Shown here one piece after another: positions 18,904 through 29,179 of a DNA stretch of 45,401 nt; the first letter of the stretch is position 1; the number at the start of each line of letters is the position of its first letter. Under the pieces are notes generated by a model. That model ran no database searches. It was given only the letters and a program-made list of their open reading frames with translations, and was not told where the DNA came from. The stretch spans positions 1 to 45,401 of the forward strand of contig NZ_BAXA01000022.1 in NCBI RefSeq assembly GCF_000698125.1, read 5' to 3'. This stretch comes from Geomicrobium sp. JCM 19038 (GTDB lineage Bacteria > Bacillota > Bacilli > Bacillales > Marinococcaceae). Both the position numbers and the translations under genes were made by a program.

Positions 18904-19275
18904 ATGTCCAATATAACCGTAGATCAAATCGCAATTGTCGATCAAAAAGCGATGATCATTCCAAAAGACGATTCGTTTAAAGTGTCGACATTCAAAGATG
19001 CCGAGCGAATGTTAGCTGATTCAGATGAATTAGCGTTCGTTTATGTCGTTGAAAACGAAGGATCATTTTATCATGTAAGGTTGCCAGAGATGTTTTGGCC
19101 AATACTCGAGGAAATTTACGAACATCATTATCCCGTTTATCTGGGAAATGAAGAGTTATTGCTTGACTCTTTCCAAGATGAGATGGAATATTTACTTGAT
19201 AATATCCCAGATAATAATAACTACGGAAGCGAAATGGCTGACGCTGTTGTGAAACATTTTCTCGAAAGAAAGTGA
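18904..19275 (+). CDS. yjbL: YjbL-like UPF0738 protein
   Basis: A 123-residue acidic soluble protein at the yjbL position, resembling the UPF0738 family. ELAFVYVVENEGSFYHVRLPE and the NNNYGSEMADAV tail are the recognisable stretches. The function is unknown. It is 16 bp before the alarmone synthetase gene and probably in the same operon. The start ATG 18904 follows AAAGGAGA. Confidence 0.8.
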   Translation: MSNITVDQIAIVDQKAMIIPKDDSFKVSTFKDAERMLADSDELAFVYVVENEGSFYHVRLPEMFWPILEEIYEHHYPVYLGNEELLLDSFQDEMEYLLDNIPDNNNYGSEMADAVVKHFLERK

Positions 19276-19291
19276 CTAAGGGAGAAGGTGT

Positions 19292-19939
19292 ATGATGGAA
19301 AATTGGGAGTTAGACTTACAACCGTATAAACAAGCCGTTGAAGAATTAAAAGTGAAACTTAGAAGTTTACGTGAGCAATACCAACGCTCTTCTAGACATA
19401 CACCGATTGAGTTTGTCACTGGAAGGGTAAAGCCGATTGGTAGCATTGAAGAAAAAGCAAAACGAAAAGACATTCCTTTACGTGAATTAGAGCAGCGGAT
19501 GCAAGATATTGCTGGGATCCGTATCGTTTGCCAATTTGTAACAGATATCGATACGATTGTAGACATGATTCGAAGTCGTAAAGACATTACGATCATTAAC
19601 GAGCGTGACTATATAAAGGAAAAGAAATCGAGCGGGTATCGCTCATTCCATATGGTGATTGATTATCCAGTTCATACGATTAAAGGAACGAAACATATTC
19701 TCGTTGAAATTCAGGTGCGAACGATGGCAATGAATTTCTGGGCGACGATTGAGCATTCTTTGAACTATAAATATCGTGGTGAAATTCCAGACGATATTAA
19801 AGAGCGATTGTATCGAGCTTCTGAAGCTGCTTATAATTTGGATGAAGAAATGTCAAAAATACAAGGTGAAGTGCGAGAGGCTCAGTCGATCATTGCACTA
19901 AGGCAAGGTGAACATCGAACATCATTTAAGAACGGATGA
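19292..19939 (+). CDS. yjbM: small alarmone (p)ppGpp synthetase
   Basis: A 215-residue RelQ/SasB-type stand-alone synthetase that makes (p)ppGpp from ATP and GDP/GTP; it has no hydrolase or regulatory domain. Key motifs are [37 protein letters not shown], the metal-binding EIQVRT and [12 protein letters not shown]. Known as yjbM (relQ, sasB) in B. subtilis. It overlaps the NAD kinase ribosome-binding region and is probably cotranscribed with it. RelQ proteins form tetramers activated by pppGpp; that is family knowledge. Confidence 0.95.
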   Translation: MMENWELDLQPYKQAVEELKVKLRSLREQYQRSSRHTPIEFVTGRVKPIGSIEEKAKRKDIPLRELEQRMQDIAGIRIVCQFVTDIDTIVDMIRSRKDITIINERDYIKEKKSSGYRSFHMVIDYPVHTIKGTKHILVEIQVRTMAMNFWATIEHSLNYKYRGEIPDDIKERLYRASEAAYNLDEEMSKIQGEVREAQSIIALRQGEHRTSFKNG

Positions 19940-19953
19940 TAAGGAGGGAACAC

Positions 19954-20754
19954 GTGAACATGAAATACGACGTCACATCTCGTGGCGATGACACGTCTAA
20001 TGAGATTGCTGAGTTAATTCGTAAAGGCTTAAATGAGCATCAGTTACAACAAGATGAACAAGAACCCGAGATTGTTATATCAGTTGGGGGAGATGGAACG
20101 TTACTTGAAGCTTTTCATAAGCATAAGCATCGGCTTCAACATACCTGTTTTGTTGGTGTACATACAGGACATTTAGGTTTTTACGCAGATTGGATTCCAG
20201 ATGAAGCAGAAAAGTTGGTCATCCATATTGCAAAGACCCCTTTCCAAGTTGTAGAGTACCCGTTACTTGAAGTTACGGTTCGTTATCATCGTGCAGGATC
20301 ATCAGATCGCCATTTGGCGCTTAATGAATGCACAGTTAAAACGACAGAAGGATCACTCGTTTGTAACGTTGAGATTAAAGGAGAAGTGTTTGAAACGTTT
20401 CGTGGAGACGGGTTGTGCATTTCTACACCTTCTGGGAGTACGGCATACAACAAAGCATTAGGAGGAGCGATTTTACATCCATCGCTCGCTTCGATGCAAA
20501 TTGCTGAAATGGCATCGATTAATAACCGTGTCTACCGAACAATCGGTTCACCACTCGTACTACCAGAGCATCATACGTGTTTGTTAAAACCATTAAATGA
20601 TGTGAGTATGCAAATGACGATTGATCATTATTCGCTCGTAAACAAGGATATTGAATCCATTCAGTGCCGCGTATCTGATGAATACGTCCGTTTTGCACGT
20701 TTTCGTCCGTTTCCATTTTGGAAGCGAGTAAAAGAGTCATTTATTGGTGAGTAG
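19954..20754 (+). CDS. nadK: NAD kinase
   Basis: Phosphorylates NAD to NADP with ATP. About 266 residues. The GGDGT motif ([13 protein letters not shown]), [11 protein letters not shown] and [21 protein letters not shown] are intact. It is the ppnK/nadF homologue beside yjbM and yjbO, as in B. subtilis. GTG 19954 has AAGGAGG six bases upstream; ATG 19960 is equally possible by sequence. Its 3' end overlaps the pseudouridine synthase start. Confidence 0.95.
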   Translation: MNMKYDVTSRGDDTSNEIAELIRKGLNEHQLQQDEQEPEIVISVGGDGTLLEAFHKHKHRLQHTCFVGVHTGHLGFYADWIPDEAEKLVIHIAKTPFQVVEYPLLEVTVRYHRAGSSDRHLALNECTVKTTEGSLVCNVEIKGEVFETFRGDGLCISTPSGSTAYNKALGGAILHPSLASMQIAEMASINNRVYRTIGSPLVLPEHHTCLLKPLNDVSMQMTIDHYSLVNKDIESIQCRVSDEYVRFARFRPFPFWKRVKESFIGE

Positions 20755-21628
20755 ATTACTACATTGGGAATGGGAAGTACGTTCACAACATCATCCGCTA
20801 AAGCACTTTCTGCAAGAGGAAAAGAAGATGTCACGTCGAACGCTTACATTCATTAAACGCTTTGGAGAACTTCGTGTAAATGGAAAGAAAACAAATGTTA
20901 ACACAGTGATTACGAATGGGGATCTCGTCACTGTTGGCATGCCATTAACGGATCACCCTGAACATTTTAGTGAAAACAACCAAACCATTGATATTCTATT
21001 TGAAGATAAACACCTCATTGTCGTAAACAAGCAACCAGGGATGAGTACGTTACCAACCCAAGGTGTACGCGGACGTTCATTAGCAGAAGCAATCATGCAC
21101 TATGCGCGTATAAGTGAGCAATATTTTGGTGTGCATCCAGTAAATCGACTCGATCGCTTTACGAGTGGCATAGTAGTGTTTGCAAAACACCGGTACGCAC
21201 ATGACTTTTTAACAAAGTCTTTTCATGATAAACGTTACATCGCAGTAGTTGATGGACAGTTTCCGGTTGAAGAGAAGAAGATTTCATTACCGATCGGTCG
21301 CCATCGATCATCAATTGTGGAGCGGCAAGTGACGGTAACAGGCAAGCCGGCAAAAACAATAGTTAAACGTATTGAAGAACATAAACGGTACACAGTATTA
21401 TCAGTGAAATTGTTTACGGGCCGTACACACCAAATACGTGTCCATCTAAGTGCGATTGGCTATCCAATTGTAGGTGATACATTGTATGGTTCAATATCGA
21501 ATCAGCTTAATCGGCAAGCTTTGCATGCAGCCAACTACGTAACGGTTCACCCGATTACTCAAAAACCAATACAATTTTATGCACCTACTCCAAAAGACAT
21601 CGTTCAACTTCTAAGTATCAACCTATAA
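20747..21628 (+). CDS. yjbO: RluD-family pseudouridine synthase (YjbO)
   Basis: About 293 residues. An N-terminal S4-like RNA-binding segment ([19 protein letters not shown]) precedes a catalytic domain with the active-site Asp in NRLDRFTSG, followed by [20 protein letters not shown]. It converts uridine to pseudouridine in rRNA or tRNA; the exact site is not deducible. GTG 20747 overlaps the end of nadK, suggesting translational coupling. A bidirectional terminator follows. Confidence 0.93.
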   Translation: MSRLLHWEWEVRSQHHPLKHFLQEEKKMSRRTLTFIKRFGELRVNGKKTNVNTVITNGDLVTVGMPLTDHPEHFSENNQTIDILFEDKHLIVVNKQPGMSTLPTQGVRGRSLAEAIMHYARISEQYFGVHPVNRLDRFTSGIVVFAKHRYAHDFLTKSFHDKRYIAVVDGQFPVEEKKISLPIGRHRSSIVERQVTVTGKPAKTIVKRIEEHKRYTVLSVKLFTGRTHQIRVHLSAIGYPIVGDTLYGSISNQLNRQALHAANYVTVHPITQKPIQFYAPTPKDIVQLLSINL

Positions 21629-21662
21629 AAACAACCAGACGCCTAAGCGTCTGGTTGTTTTT
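21627..21662. terminator. bidirectional terminator, yjbO / lipoprotein
   Basis: ACAACCAGACGC (21631-21642), loop CTAA, GCGTCTGGTTGT (21647-21658), flanked by A5 and T5. It serves both convergent genes. Confidence 0.9.
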
Positions 21663-22098
21663 AATCAGTTTCAGCGTGATCGAAAGTGAAGCGGTAAATC
21701 TCATTGCCTTCATCGTCTTCAACGTAAGCTTCAATTCCAGTTAGCACGTGTTCCTCTTCTATAGGTTCTGAAAGAGGGAATGAGGCATTCACGACAAAAC
21801 TCCCTTCAGCGCTAATGGAAAATTCTTCGCCGTCTGTAGCGATTGCATCGTAATCAATAATCTCTTGAAGATCTTCGTCTACAACATCAAAGTGTAAATA
21901 AATATCCTCAGTTGGCGTATCTTCCTCATTGATCATGCGAGCATGGATTGTCATAGAAGGTGGATCAGTCGTCAAATAAAGGGCAGACTCTTCAGGGTCA
22001 TGTTGAACAATTCCATCAGTTTGCTTTGGGGTAGCACCACAAGCAGTAAGAAGGCTGAGTGTTAGTGCCAACGGTAAAATTCGTTTTGTTTTTTGCAT
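21661..22098 (-). CDS. acidic lipoprotein of unknown function
   Basis: A 145-residue exported lipoprotein: basic start MQKTKR, hydrophobic core and lipobox LLTAC at about residues 16-20. The mature part is rich in Asp and Glu (ending RFTFDHAETD) and looks beta-rich, reminiscent of FixH/YtkA-type proteins, but I would not assign it. It lies 10 bp after prpE on the same strand and may be its operon partner. Confidence 0.7.
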   Translation of the reverse strand: MQKTKRILPLALTLSLLTACGATPKQTDGIVQHDPEESALYLTTDPPSMTIHARMINEEDTPTEDIYLHFDVVDEDLQEIIDYDAIATDGEEFSISAEGSFVVNASFPLSEPIEEEHVLTGIEAYVEDDEGNEIYRFTFDHAETD

Positions 22099-22108
22099 AA
22101 TCTATTCC

Positions 22109-22879
22109 TCACTTATAGTCATCGATTGTTTCTTCGTGTTCATAAGAATTAAATTTGTCTACTTGTAATGGCTGGTTGGAGCTAACCGTTGAAAATGTTA
22201 ATTCAGGATAATGAAAAGCGGTTAACTTGCCACCAAATACACAACCAGTATCAATATTAATGGTAGCGTTAAAGACCCTTGGCGAAATGACGGGAGTATG
22301 TCCGTATATTACCCAAGGCATAGTACGCTTTTCATTTAACGCCCAATCGCGGCGTATTGGCGGCTGTCCTTTTTTTGTTGATTGATGATCAACGTCACCA
22401 TAAAGCACAAATGATTGTATTTGGCGTCCGTTCTTACCGATGTCTTGTCGCTTAATTCCTGCATGACTACAAACAACGTTTCCATGATCTAATACTAAGT
22501 ATAACGAAGACTGCTCATACAGTTGCATAAATTTCCTCTTGATGAGTTGATGTTCGTCTTGAGAGAGGGCATGGAGCTCCGCAACAGTCGTTTCGAGTCC
22601 GTGATTAATGACGACTCGATTGCCTTTAAAGTAGCGGTATAATTTGTTGCAATGGTTACCAGGAACATAAAGGGCTGTTTTACGCTCATATACGAGCCAG
22701 TGAACGAGACTAATCATTTGTAGTGAGTCGGGACCACGGTCTGTAATATCACCGATAAATACGAGCGTACGGTTTTCTGGATGTATTCCATTTTTGTAAC
22801 CACAAGTTCGTATTAATTGTAAACATTCTTCATAACAACCGTGTGTGTCGCCAATGATGTCATAGAACTGTTCAGACAT
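22109..22879 (-). CDS. prpE: PrpE bis(5'-nucleosyl)tetraphosphatase
   Basis: A calcineurin-like phosphoesterase. The metal motifs are GDTHG, GDITDRGP, GNHCNK and a later YGHTP His. PrpE of B. subtilis hydrolyses Ap4A asymmetrically. About 256 residues. ATG 22879 is chosen because AGAGGTG is nine bases upstream; GTG 22891 would give four more residues. Located between yjbO and fabI, as in B. subtilis. Confidence 0.92.
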   Translation of the reverse strand: MSEQFYDIIGDTHGCYEECLQLIRTCGYKNGIHPENRTLVFIGDITDRGPDSLQMISLVHWLVYERKTALYVPGNHCNKLYRYFKGNRVVINHGLETTVAELHALSQDEHQLIKRKFMQLYEQSSLYLVLDHGNVVCSHAGIKRQDIGKNGRQIQSFVLYGDVDHQSTKKGQPPIRRDWALNEKRTMPWVIYGHTPVISPRVFNATINIDTGCVFGGKLTAFHYPELTFSTVSSNQPLQVDKFNSYEHEETIDDYK

Positions 22880-22943
22880 AATACGATTCACCTCTGATTA
22901 AAAATGATAGCAGTTTCAAATGGAGAATTCTAGTGAACGTATC

Positions 22944-22989
22944 GTGATTTTTCATTTCGACTATGTTATAATTATGACCAGGTACTAGA
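22944..22989 (+). promoter_or_regulatory. fabI promoter with FapR-type box
   Basis: TATAAT (22967-22972) is the likely -10, with a weak -35 GTGATT (22944-22949) 17 bp away. The box ATTATGACCAGGTACTAGA (22971-22989) matches the recalled FapR consensus at 14 of 19 positions. It closely resembles the reverse complement of the fabH box and occupies the same position relative to the -10. FapR control of fabI is established in B. subtilis. Confidence 0.7.
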
Positions 22990-23017
22990 ACGTGCATACA
23001 ACCGGAAGGGGAAATGA

Positions 23018-23803
23018 ATGATGGCTTTATCATTAGAAGGACGTACATACGTCATTATGGGAGTTGCCAATAAACGAAGTATCGCTTGGGGAATTACTCG
23101 CAGTTTAGCAAATGCAGGGGCAACACTTGTGTTTACGTATGCGGGTGAGCGGTTAGAGAAAAATGTGAGAGAGCTTGCGAGTTCAATTGGACAAACAGAT
23201 TTTATTTACCCTTGTGACATTACGAGTGATGAAGAAATCGATGCAACGTTTAAACAAATTAAAGAAGAAGTAGGCGTCATTCATGGACTTGCTCATTGTA
23301 TCGCATTTGCAAAGTCCGAAGATCTAGACGGTTCTTTTGTGGAAACGTCAAGAGAAGGGTTTAAGCTTGCGCATGACATTAGTGCATATTCATTAACAGC
23401 CGTTGCTCATGCAATTGATCGCCACGAACTAATGGCTGAAGGCGGTTCAATTGTAACATTGACATACCTAGGTGGAGAGCGTGTTGTTAAGAATTATAAC
23501 GTTATGGGAGTCGCAAAAGCCGCACTAGATGCGAGCATGAAATATTTAGCGAACGATTTAGGCGCTAAAGGCATTCGTGTAAATGCGATTTCGGCAGGAC
23601 CGATTCGTACACTTTCTGCTAAAGGAATTGCAGGGTTTAATAGTGTACTAAAAGAAATTGAAGATAAAGCACCTCTACACAGAACTGTAACGACTGAAGA
23701 AGTCGGTGATACGGCACTATTCTTAATGAGTGACTTATCTAAAGCGATTACTGGTGAGACGATTCACGTTGATGGGGGATACCATATTATCGGCATGGGT
23801 TAA
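23018..23803 (+). CDS. fabI: enoyl-ACP reductase FabI
   Basis: The NADH/NADPH-dependent reductase completing each fatty-acid elongation cycle, and the target of triclosan-type inhibitors. It is 261 residues. The nucleotide motif is GVANKRSIAWGI, and the Tyr-x6-Tyr-Lys region runs through AYSLTAVAHA and YLGGERVVKNYNVMGVAKAAL. The C-terminal GETIHVDGGYHIIGMG is typical. ATG 23018 or 23021 lies behind GGAAGGGGA. A FapR-type box overlaps the promoter. It belongs with fabH and fabF about 20 kb upstream. Confidence 0.97.
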   Translation: MMALSLEGRTYVIMGVANKRSIAWGITRSLANAGATLVFTYAGERLEKNVRELASSIGQTDFIYPCDITSDEEIDATFKQIKEEVGVIHGLAHCIAFAKSEDLDGSFVETSREGFKLAHDISAYSLTAVAHAIDRHELMAEGGSIVTLTYLGGERVVKNYNVMGVAKAALDASMKYLANDLGAKGIRVNAISAGPIRTLSAKGIAGFNSVLKEIEDKAPLHRTVTTEEVGDTALFLMSDLSKAITGETIHVDGGYHIIGMG

Positions 23804-23865
23804 ATACTAAGGGTTTTGGCAATGCTTCTTAGTAAACGTATTGAGAAGCAAAGTGAGTGATCGGT

Positions 23866-24093
23866 ATGTATTCGGCAGTTTCAGAACGATTTCTTCGTCT
23901 CATCCTTGAAAAGGATTACCGTCCTTTAACCGAGATGGAACGAGCGGAACTTAATGAAAGTAAAACATATTTACAAAACTATTATTGGGAAAAAGAAAAG
24001 CTGCAAGCGATGAGTTATTTGGCTTATGCTACAGAAGACGATGCATGGCAAAAAACGATTCATGAACAAGTTGATCGCTTAAATGGCCATTAA
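23866..24093 (+). CDS. small soluble protein downstream of fabI
   Basis: A 75-residue charged, mostly helical protein (MYSAVSERFLRLILEKD... with TEMERAEL). There is no signal or membrane segment. The start is uncertain: ATG 23866 or GTG 23857, neither with a strong ribosome site. It is followed by a strong bidirectional terminator shared with the binding-protein gene. No family recognised. Confidence 0.55.
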   Translation: MYSAVSERFLRLILEKDYRPLTEMERAELNESKTYLQNYYWEKEKLQAMSYLAYATEDDAWQKTIHEQVDRLNGH

Positions 24094-24123
24094 AAAAGCA
24101 TGCGCGAATGCGCATGCTTTTTT
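24092..24123. terminator. bidirectional terminator
   Basis: GCATGCGC (24098-24105), loop GAAT, GCGCATGC (24110-24117), flanked by A6 and T6. It serves the small plus gene and the binding-protein gene. Confidence 0.9.
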
Positions 24124-24132
24124 ATGTTGAAA

Positions 24133-25799
24133 TTAGTAGCTAGAGCCACCAGCTTCTTCTGAAATACTAACATTTGAAAGATCGAATTGTCCGTTTGGAT
24201 GTTGAACAAATCCTTCTACTGAATCAAGAATACCAACGCGAAGATCATCAAAAGCAGTATAGATCATTGGAGCTTCATCTACGAGAATTTCTTGAACTTG
24301 ACTATATAGTTCTTCACGTTCTGATGGATCTTCTGCTTGACGTGCTTGATCTAACAATTCGTCAACTTCTTCATTTGTATAGAATGAGCGGTTCCAACTT
24401 CACCGTGGTTATCAGAGTGGAACAATGAGTACATGCCATAGTCTGCATCTCCAGTTACAGTAACCCAACCGAGTACGAACAGTTCACTGTCGCCTTCTCC
24501 AGTTTCTTCAAGGAACGCACCCCATTCAACTTGTTCGAGTTGTGCATTAATTCCGTTTGCATTTAACTGATCTTGAATGTAAACAGCTGTTTGTTCACGA
24601 ATAGGGTTACCAGCGTTCATTTTAATTGTAATGTCAAACCCATCTTCGTACCCTGCTTCTGCTAACAATTCCTGAGCAAGTTCTGGGTCATAACCAATGT
24701 CTTCTAATTCAGGATCATAACCAAATACGAGTTCGTTAATTGGTCCCTTAGCACCTGAACCGTATCCTTCGTAAATTCCTTCAACAAGTTCTTCATTATT
24801 AATTGATAATGAGATGGCTTGACGTACTCGAACGTCATCTAAAGGTTCAGCTTCAGTATTAAAGCCAACATACGTTAAACTTAAGCTCGGTACAGCTAAA
24901 AGGCTTGCACCATCAATTGATTCAACTTGATTTACAAGTGCTGGTTGAATCTGGTCAGCAATATGAATGTCGCCATTTGTTAAGTTACCAATTCTTGTTG
25001 GCTCTTCTTCAATGACTTGGAAGACAACTGAATCGACATTTGCAGCGTCTCCCCAATAGTTTTCATTAGCAGTAAAGCGAATATCAGACCCTTGACTCCA
25101 AGAATCAAAAACGAATTGACCCGTTCCGCCTTCACCTTCACCAATATCGAGGTTAATTTCACCTGCATCATGTTGTTCAATGGCTACTTCGCTAATAATT
25201 CCACCAGCATTGTGTGCAAGGTGATTTGGAAGAGGTGCAAATGGGAACTCAGTGGTAATTTGAACAGTTTGCTCGTCTACGGCTTCAACAGAATCAATCA
25301 TTTCGTAAAGAAATGCACCTTGAGAAGCTACTTCTGGATCTCTGATTCTATCAAGAGTCGCAACGACATCATCAGCAGTCAATTCTTCACCGTTATGAAA
25401 TTCAATGCCTTCATGCAATGAAAATTCCCATGTAGTATCATCAATTTGTTCATAACTTTCAGCTAGACCATCTGTTGTTAATTCATTTGTTTCTGAATCA
25501 AGTGTGACGAGTGTTTCATAAACAAGAGAGCGGTATTTAGCAGATGGATTGTCATTCGATCCGTGTGGATCCATTGAAACCCCGTCTGCTGCAACAGCGA
25601 TCACTAGCTCACCGCCGTCACCAGCTGCAACCTCACCGTCACCCTCGTCGTCACCATCTTCAGTCTCTTCTGTCTCTTCTGCTGAGCCGTCACTACCTTC
25701 AGTTTCTTCAGTCTCTTCTGGATCGGACGAACATGCAGCAAGTGCTAATGTAGCAGCTAATGATAGTGTTACGACACTTGACTTTTTAAACTTTCGCAA
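24133..25799 (-). pseudogene. oligopeptide-binding lipoprotein, frameshifted
   Basis: An extracytoplasmic solute-binding protein of family 5 (OppA/AppA type), about 555 residues once repaired. It has a signal with lipobox LALAAC, then a very acidic Glu/Asp/Gly/Thr linker (about residues 26-60), then the SBP_bac_5 domain (MDPHGSNDNP, WEFSLHEGIEFHNGE, YVGFNTEAEPLDDVRVRQA). The ORF breaks after GEVG. Adding one T to the TT at 24392-24393 (one A on the coding strand) restores NRSFYTNEEVDELLDQA and the tail to 24133. It is divergent from its probable transporter operon (C-B-D-F). The acidic linker fits an alkaliphile surface protein. Confidence 0.82.
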
Positions 25800-26229
25800 T
25801 TTTATATCCCCCTTTTAATGTAAAACAAGTTTAGAAATACTATAAACTACGAATTAAAAACTTTCAATACTCTTTTTTGCGAAAAAAATATTAAAACAAT
25901 ACATTTATTTACGATTTACAACAATTTATTCCTGTTGTAAGCTTTGTATTATTGATTTTCGTTAAGTATAGTAAAAGGGGGCAACATGAAAGGTATTAGT
26001 TTCCAATAGTTTTCTTGAGGAAATGAGTGTACATTAAACGAATATCAATCACATTAAAAGAGAGAACGCATCGTAAACGGAGGAATATGACAGAAAAATT
26101 AACAGATTATATTGTATTCAGAGTGAACATTGATATAATTAAACGAACCATGTAAAATCATGTCGATGTTTCATTGTGCATGTAGCGCTTGTCGCTAAAG
26201 AATCATAATAAGAAGGGGTTGAGCAGCAC
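25800..26229 (+). promoter_or_regulatory. divergent regulatory region, binding protein / transporter operon
   Basis: A 430-bp AT-rich gap. On plus, TTGTAT (26112-26117), 16 bp, TATAAT (26134-26139) is the best promoter for the transporter operon. ATG 26087 behind CGGAGGAAT opens a 22-codon ORF (26087-26155) with three-base spacing; it may be a leader peptide or chance. On minus no promoter stands out. Nothing else recognised. Confidence 0.45.
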
Positions 26230-27150
26230 ATGGGGTCAACCGTTAACCAAAGCCCGGGTAAAGCAGAAATTGCAGCTCCGGAGTCTCGGTTTAAAGGATT
26301 AATGAAGCAACTTATTCGTAACAAATCATCTTTATTTGGCGGGATCATTCTCATTTTCTTCTTATTGATCGCGCTATCAACGGTGCTTTCCCAATGGATT
26401 CCAGGTTGGAACTTCTCTTTAATGACGCATAGTCCAACCTCAACAGACGTCTTAAATCGTTTTGCACCACCGTCTGCAGATCATTGGTTTGGTACTGACC
26501 AAAACGGACGAGACATTTACAGTCGGATTATTTTTGGTACACATCTTACGATTTGGATTGGAACTTCTGCAGTACTTATAGGTGCCGTTTTCGGAATATT
26601 TTTCGGTCTTTTAGCGGGCTACTATGGAAAGATTTGGGATACAATTATTATGCGTGCAGCAGATATCCTACTTGCGTTCCCAGGAATTCTTTTAGCACTT
26701 GCAATTGTTAGTGCTTTAGGTGCAAGTATGAACAACGTAATTATCGCACTTTCCATCTATAATATTCCTGTATTTGCAAGGATTGTTCGCGGTTCCGTAC
26801 TTGAAGTGAAGAATATTGAGTACGTGGAAGCGATTCGAGCACTCGGTGCAAGAGACGGCAAAATTATTTTCCAACATATCTTACCGAACGTATCTTCACC
26901 AATCATTGTACAAGCCTCTTTACAAATTGCGACGACAATTCTAAGTGCCGCAGGTTTATCTTTCCTCGGTGTAGGGGTGCAACCACCGCTTCCTGAGTGG
27001 GGTGCAATGTTAAATGATGGAAGATCGTACATGTGGGACAACCCACACTTAACTATATTCCCAGGAATTGCAATTGTGTTACTCGTACTCGCTTTCAACA
27101 TGTTAGGTGATGGTTTACGAGATGCACTTGATCCGAGATCGAAAAAGTAA
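26230..27150 (+). CDS. oppC: oligopeptide ABC permease, OppC/DppC type
   Basis: A 306-residue inner-membrane permease with about six helices. The N-terminal cytosolic tail leads into helix one near residue 37. WFGTDQNGRDIYSRIIFGT is the OppC-family hallmark, and the EAA loop is IRALGARDGKIIFQHILPNV, which contacts the ATPases. ATG 26230 follows AAGGGG. It lies first in the operon, before the OppB partner, an order reversed from the usual B-C. Confidence 0.9.
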   Translation: MGSTVNQSPGKAEIAAPESRFKGLMKQLIRNKSSLFGGIILIFFLLIALSTVLSQWIPGWNFSLMTHSPTSTDVLNRFAPPSADHWFGTDQNGRDIYSRIIFGTHLTIWIGTSAVLIGAVFGIFFGLLAGYYGKIWDTIIMRAADILLAFPGILLALAIVSALGASMNNVIIALSIYNIPVFARIVRGSVLEVKNIEYVEAIRALGARDGKIIFQHILPNVSSPIIVQASLQIATTILSAAGLSFLGVGVQPPLPEWGAMLNDGRSYMWDNPHLTIFPGIAIVLLVLAFNMLGDGLRDALDPRSKK

Positions 27151-27162
27151 GGAGGAATAGAC

Positions 27163-28083
27163 GTGCATATTTTCATTTTACGCCGCTTGTTACAGCTTAT
27201 ACCGGTATTGTTCGGTGTTACCCTCGTTGCCTTTTTGATCATTCAATTAGTACCTGGGGATGTAGCCCAAGTTATGGCAGGGGAAGCTGCTTCTGAAGCT
27301 CAATTAGAACAAATGAGAGAAAATTTAGGATTAAATGATCCACTCGTCGTTCAGTACGGTCGTTTCTTAGGAGATCTCATCATGTTTGACCTTGGAGAAT
27401 CGGTTCGAACTGGACAACCAGTAATGGATATCATAGCACCGCGCTTTATAATAACTGTTGAACTGGCCCTTTGGGGTATGGTCGTAGCTGTTTCTGTAGG
27501 TCTGTTCTTCGGAATTCTTTCAGCGACGTACCGTAATACAATTCGTGACTATGGAACAATGACGTTGGCCGTTGTAGGTCTGTCAATGCCAAACTTCTGG
27601 TTAGGTCTCCTTTTGATCTACTGGTTCTCGATACAACTCGGAGTTTTACCGACCTCTGGTTGGGGGACGTGGCAGCAAGTCATCATGCCAGCCATAACGA
27701 TGGGTACAGCAGGTGCCGCAGTTATTGCAAGAATGACACGTTCGAGCATGTTAGAAGTCATTGATCAAGATTATGTACGTACAGCTCGTGCTAAAGGTGT
27801 AAGTGAGCGCTTTGTCGTCTATAAGCACGCATTTCGTAATGCATTAATACCTGTTGTGACAGTCATTGGTCTACAATTCGGTTATTTCTTAAGTGGAGCT
27901 GTACTTACAGAGAACGTATTTGCGATTAACGGACTAGGGCGACTCGTTGTAGATGCCATTAGTCAACGAGATTTTCCAGTTGTACAAGGTGCAGTAATCG
28001 TACTTGCAATCACGTTTGTTTTCGTGAACTTCCTCGTCGATATTGCGTACCGAGTATTAAACAAACGAATTGATTTGAACTAA
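27163..28083 (+). CDS. oppB: oligopeptide ABC permease, OppB/DppB type
   Basis: A 306-residue permease. The short N-terminus LRRLLQLIPVLFGVTLVAF is typical of OppB. LVPGDVAQVMAG and GLNDPLVVQYGRF mark the periplasmic loop; the EAA region is RAKGVSERFVVYKHAFRNAL. GTG 27163 has AAGGAGGAAT upstream. It is cotranscribed with the OppC partner (12-bp gap) and the ATPases. Confidence 0.9.
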   Translation: MHIFILRRLLQLIPVLFGVTLVAFLIIQLVPGDVAQVMAGEAASEAQLEQMRENLGLNDPLVVQYGRFLGDLIMFDLGESVRTGQPVMDIIAPRFIITVELALWGMVVAVSVGLFFGILSATYRNTIRDYGTMTLAVVGLSMPNFWLGLLLIYWFSIQLGVLPTSGWGTWQQVIMPAITMGTAGAAVIARMTRSSMLEVIDQDYVRTARAKGVSERFVVYKHAFRNALIPVVTVIGLQFGYFLSGAVLTENVFAINGLGRLVVDAISQRDFPVVQGAVIVLAITFVFVNFLVDIAYRVLNKRIDLN

Positions 28084-28132
28084 TTCATGGTAGAAGCCCA
28101 CGATCCGATATTGTATAAAGGAGGTCATGGAC

Positions 28133-29179
28133 ATGGCTTCAAACGAACAGACACCTGTACTTGAAGTAAAAGGATTACAAACATCATTCTTTACGCCTGA
28201 TGGAGAAGTTAAGGCCGTTGACGGCGTTGATTTTAGCGTTAATAGTAACGAGACATTAGGAATCGTAGGAGAGTCAGGTTCAGGTAAGAGTATTACGTCA
28301 CTTTCAGTTATGCGATTAATCCAACATCCTGGTAAAATTGTTGGGGGAACGATTGAACTAAGCGGCGAAGATTTATTAAAGAAATCAAAGCAACAATTTG
28401 CAAAGTATCGAGGCAACCGTCTTTCAATGATTTTCCAAGAGCCAATGACATCGTTAAACCCAGTGTTTACAGTCGGTTCTCAAATTGCTGAAGCGGTTCG
28501 TATTCATAAGAAACTCGACAAAAAAGCAGCATGGCAAGAAGCAGTTAACATGCTGAAACTTGTCGGAATTCCAGCGCCAGAGGATCGTGCTAAGCGTTAT
28601 CCTCATGAGTTATCTGGAGGGATGCGTCAGCGTGTGATGATCGCGATTGCACTTTCATGTGACCCTGAACTTCTGATCGCAGATGAACCAACAACAGCAC
28701 TTGACGTAACCATTCAAGCGCAAATTCTAGAACTAATCAAAGAGCTTCAAGAGAAGTCAGGAATGGCCGTTCTAATGATTACACACGATTTAGGTGTTAT
28801 TGCTGAAACGGCAGATAAAGTTGTTGTAATGTACGCGGGTGAAGTAGTGGAGCAAGCAGATGTGAAGACATTGTTTAAGCGACCATTACACCCATATACT
28901 CAAGGGTTAATGAATGCGATTCCACGTCACGATATTGACCTTGATGAGCTTGAAATGATCCCAGGAACGGTTCCAACGCCGCAGAACATGCCAAGCGGTT
29001 GTCGCTTTGCAGAGCGTTGCCCTTATGCTAGAGATCTTTGTGTAGAGAAGCATCCAGAACTCGCAACACCTTCTAACAATGTGGATGAAGGTATTACGAC
29101 AGGTCAAACACGTTGCTGGATTTATACGGATGAATGGGATGGACCGAACCCGACGAAAGGGGTTGCAACGAATCAATGA
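28133..29179 (+). CDS. oppD: oligopeptide ABC ATPase, OppD type
   Basis: A 348-residue nucleotide-binding subunit. The Walker A is GESGSGKS, the signature LSGGMRQRV, the Walker [13 protein letters not shown] and the switch His ITHDLG. The C-terminal Cys-rich [15 protein letters not shown] is the extra oligopeptide-transporter domain. ATG 28133 is chosen since AAAGGAGGT lies seven bases upstream; ATG 28127 is too close. The stop overlaps the next start as ATGA. Confidence 0.93.
   Translation: MASNEQTPVLEVKGLQTSFFTPDGEVKAVDGVDFSVNSNETLGIVGESGSGKSITSLSVMRLIQHPGKIVGGTIELSGEDLLKKSKQQFAKYRGNRLSMIFQEPMTSLNPVFTVGSQIAEAVRIHKKLDKKAAWQEAVNMLKLVGIPAPEDRAKRYPHELSGGMRQRVMIAIALSCDPELLIADEPTTALDVTIQAQILELIKELQEKSGMAVLMITHDLGVIAETADKVVVMYAGEVVEQADVKTLFKRPLHPYTQGLMNAIPRHDIDLDELEMIPGTVPTPQNMPSGCRFAERCPYARDLCVEKHPELATPSNNVDEGITTGQTRCWIYTDEWDGPNPTKGVATNQ

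Noticed and set aside
25544-25818. Two Ser/Pro-rich and His/Leu-rich plus-strand ORFs
   Set aside because: Antisense of the acidic linker of the binding protein.
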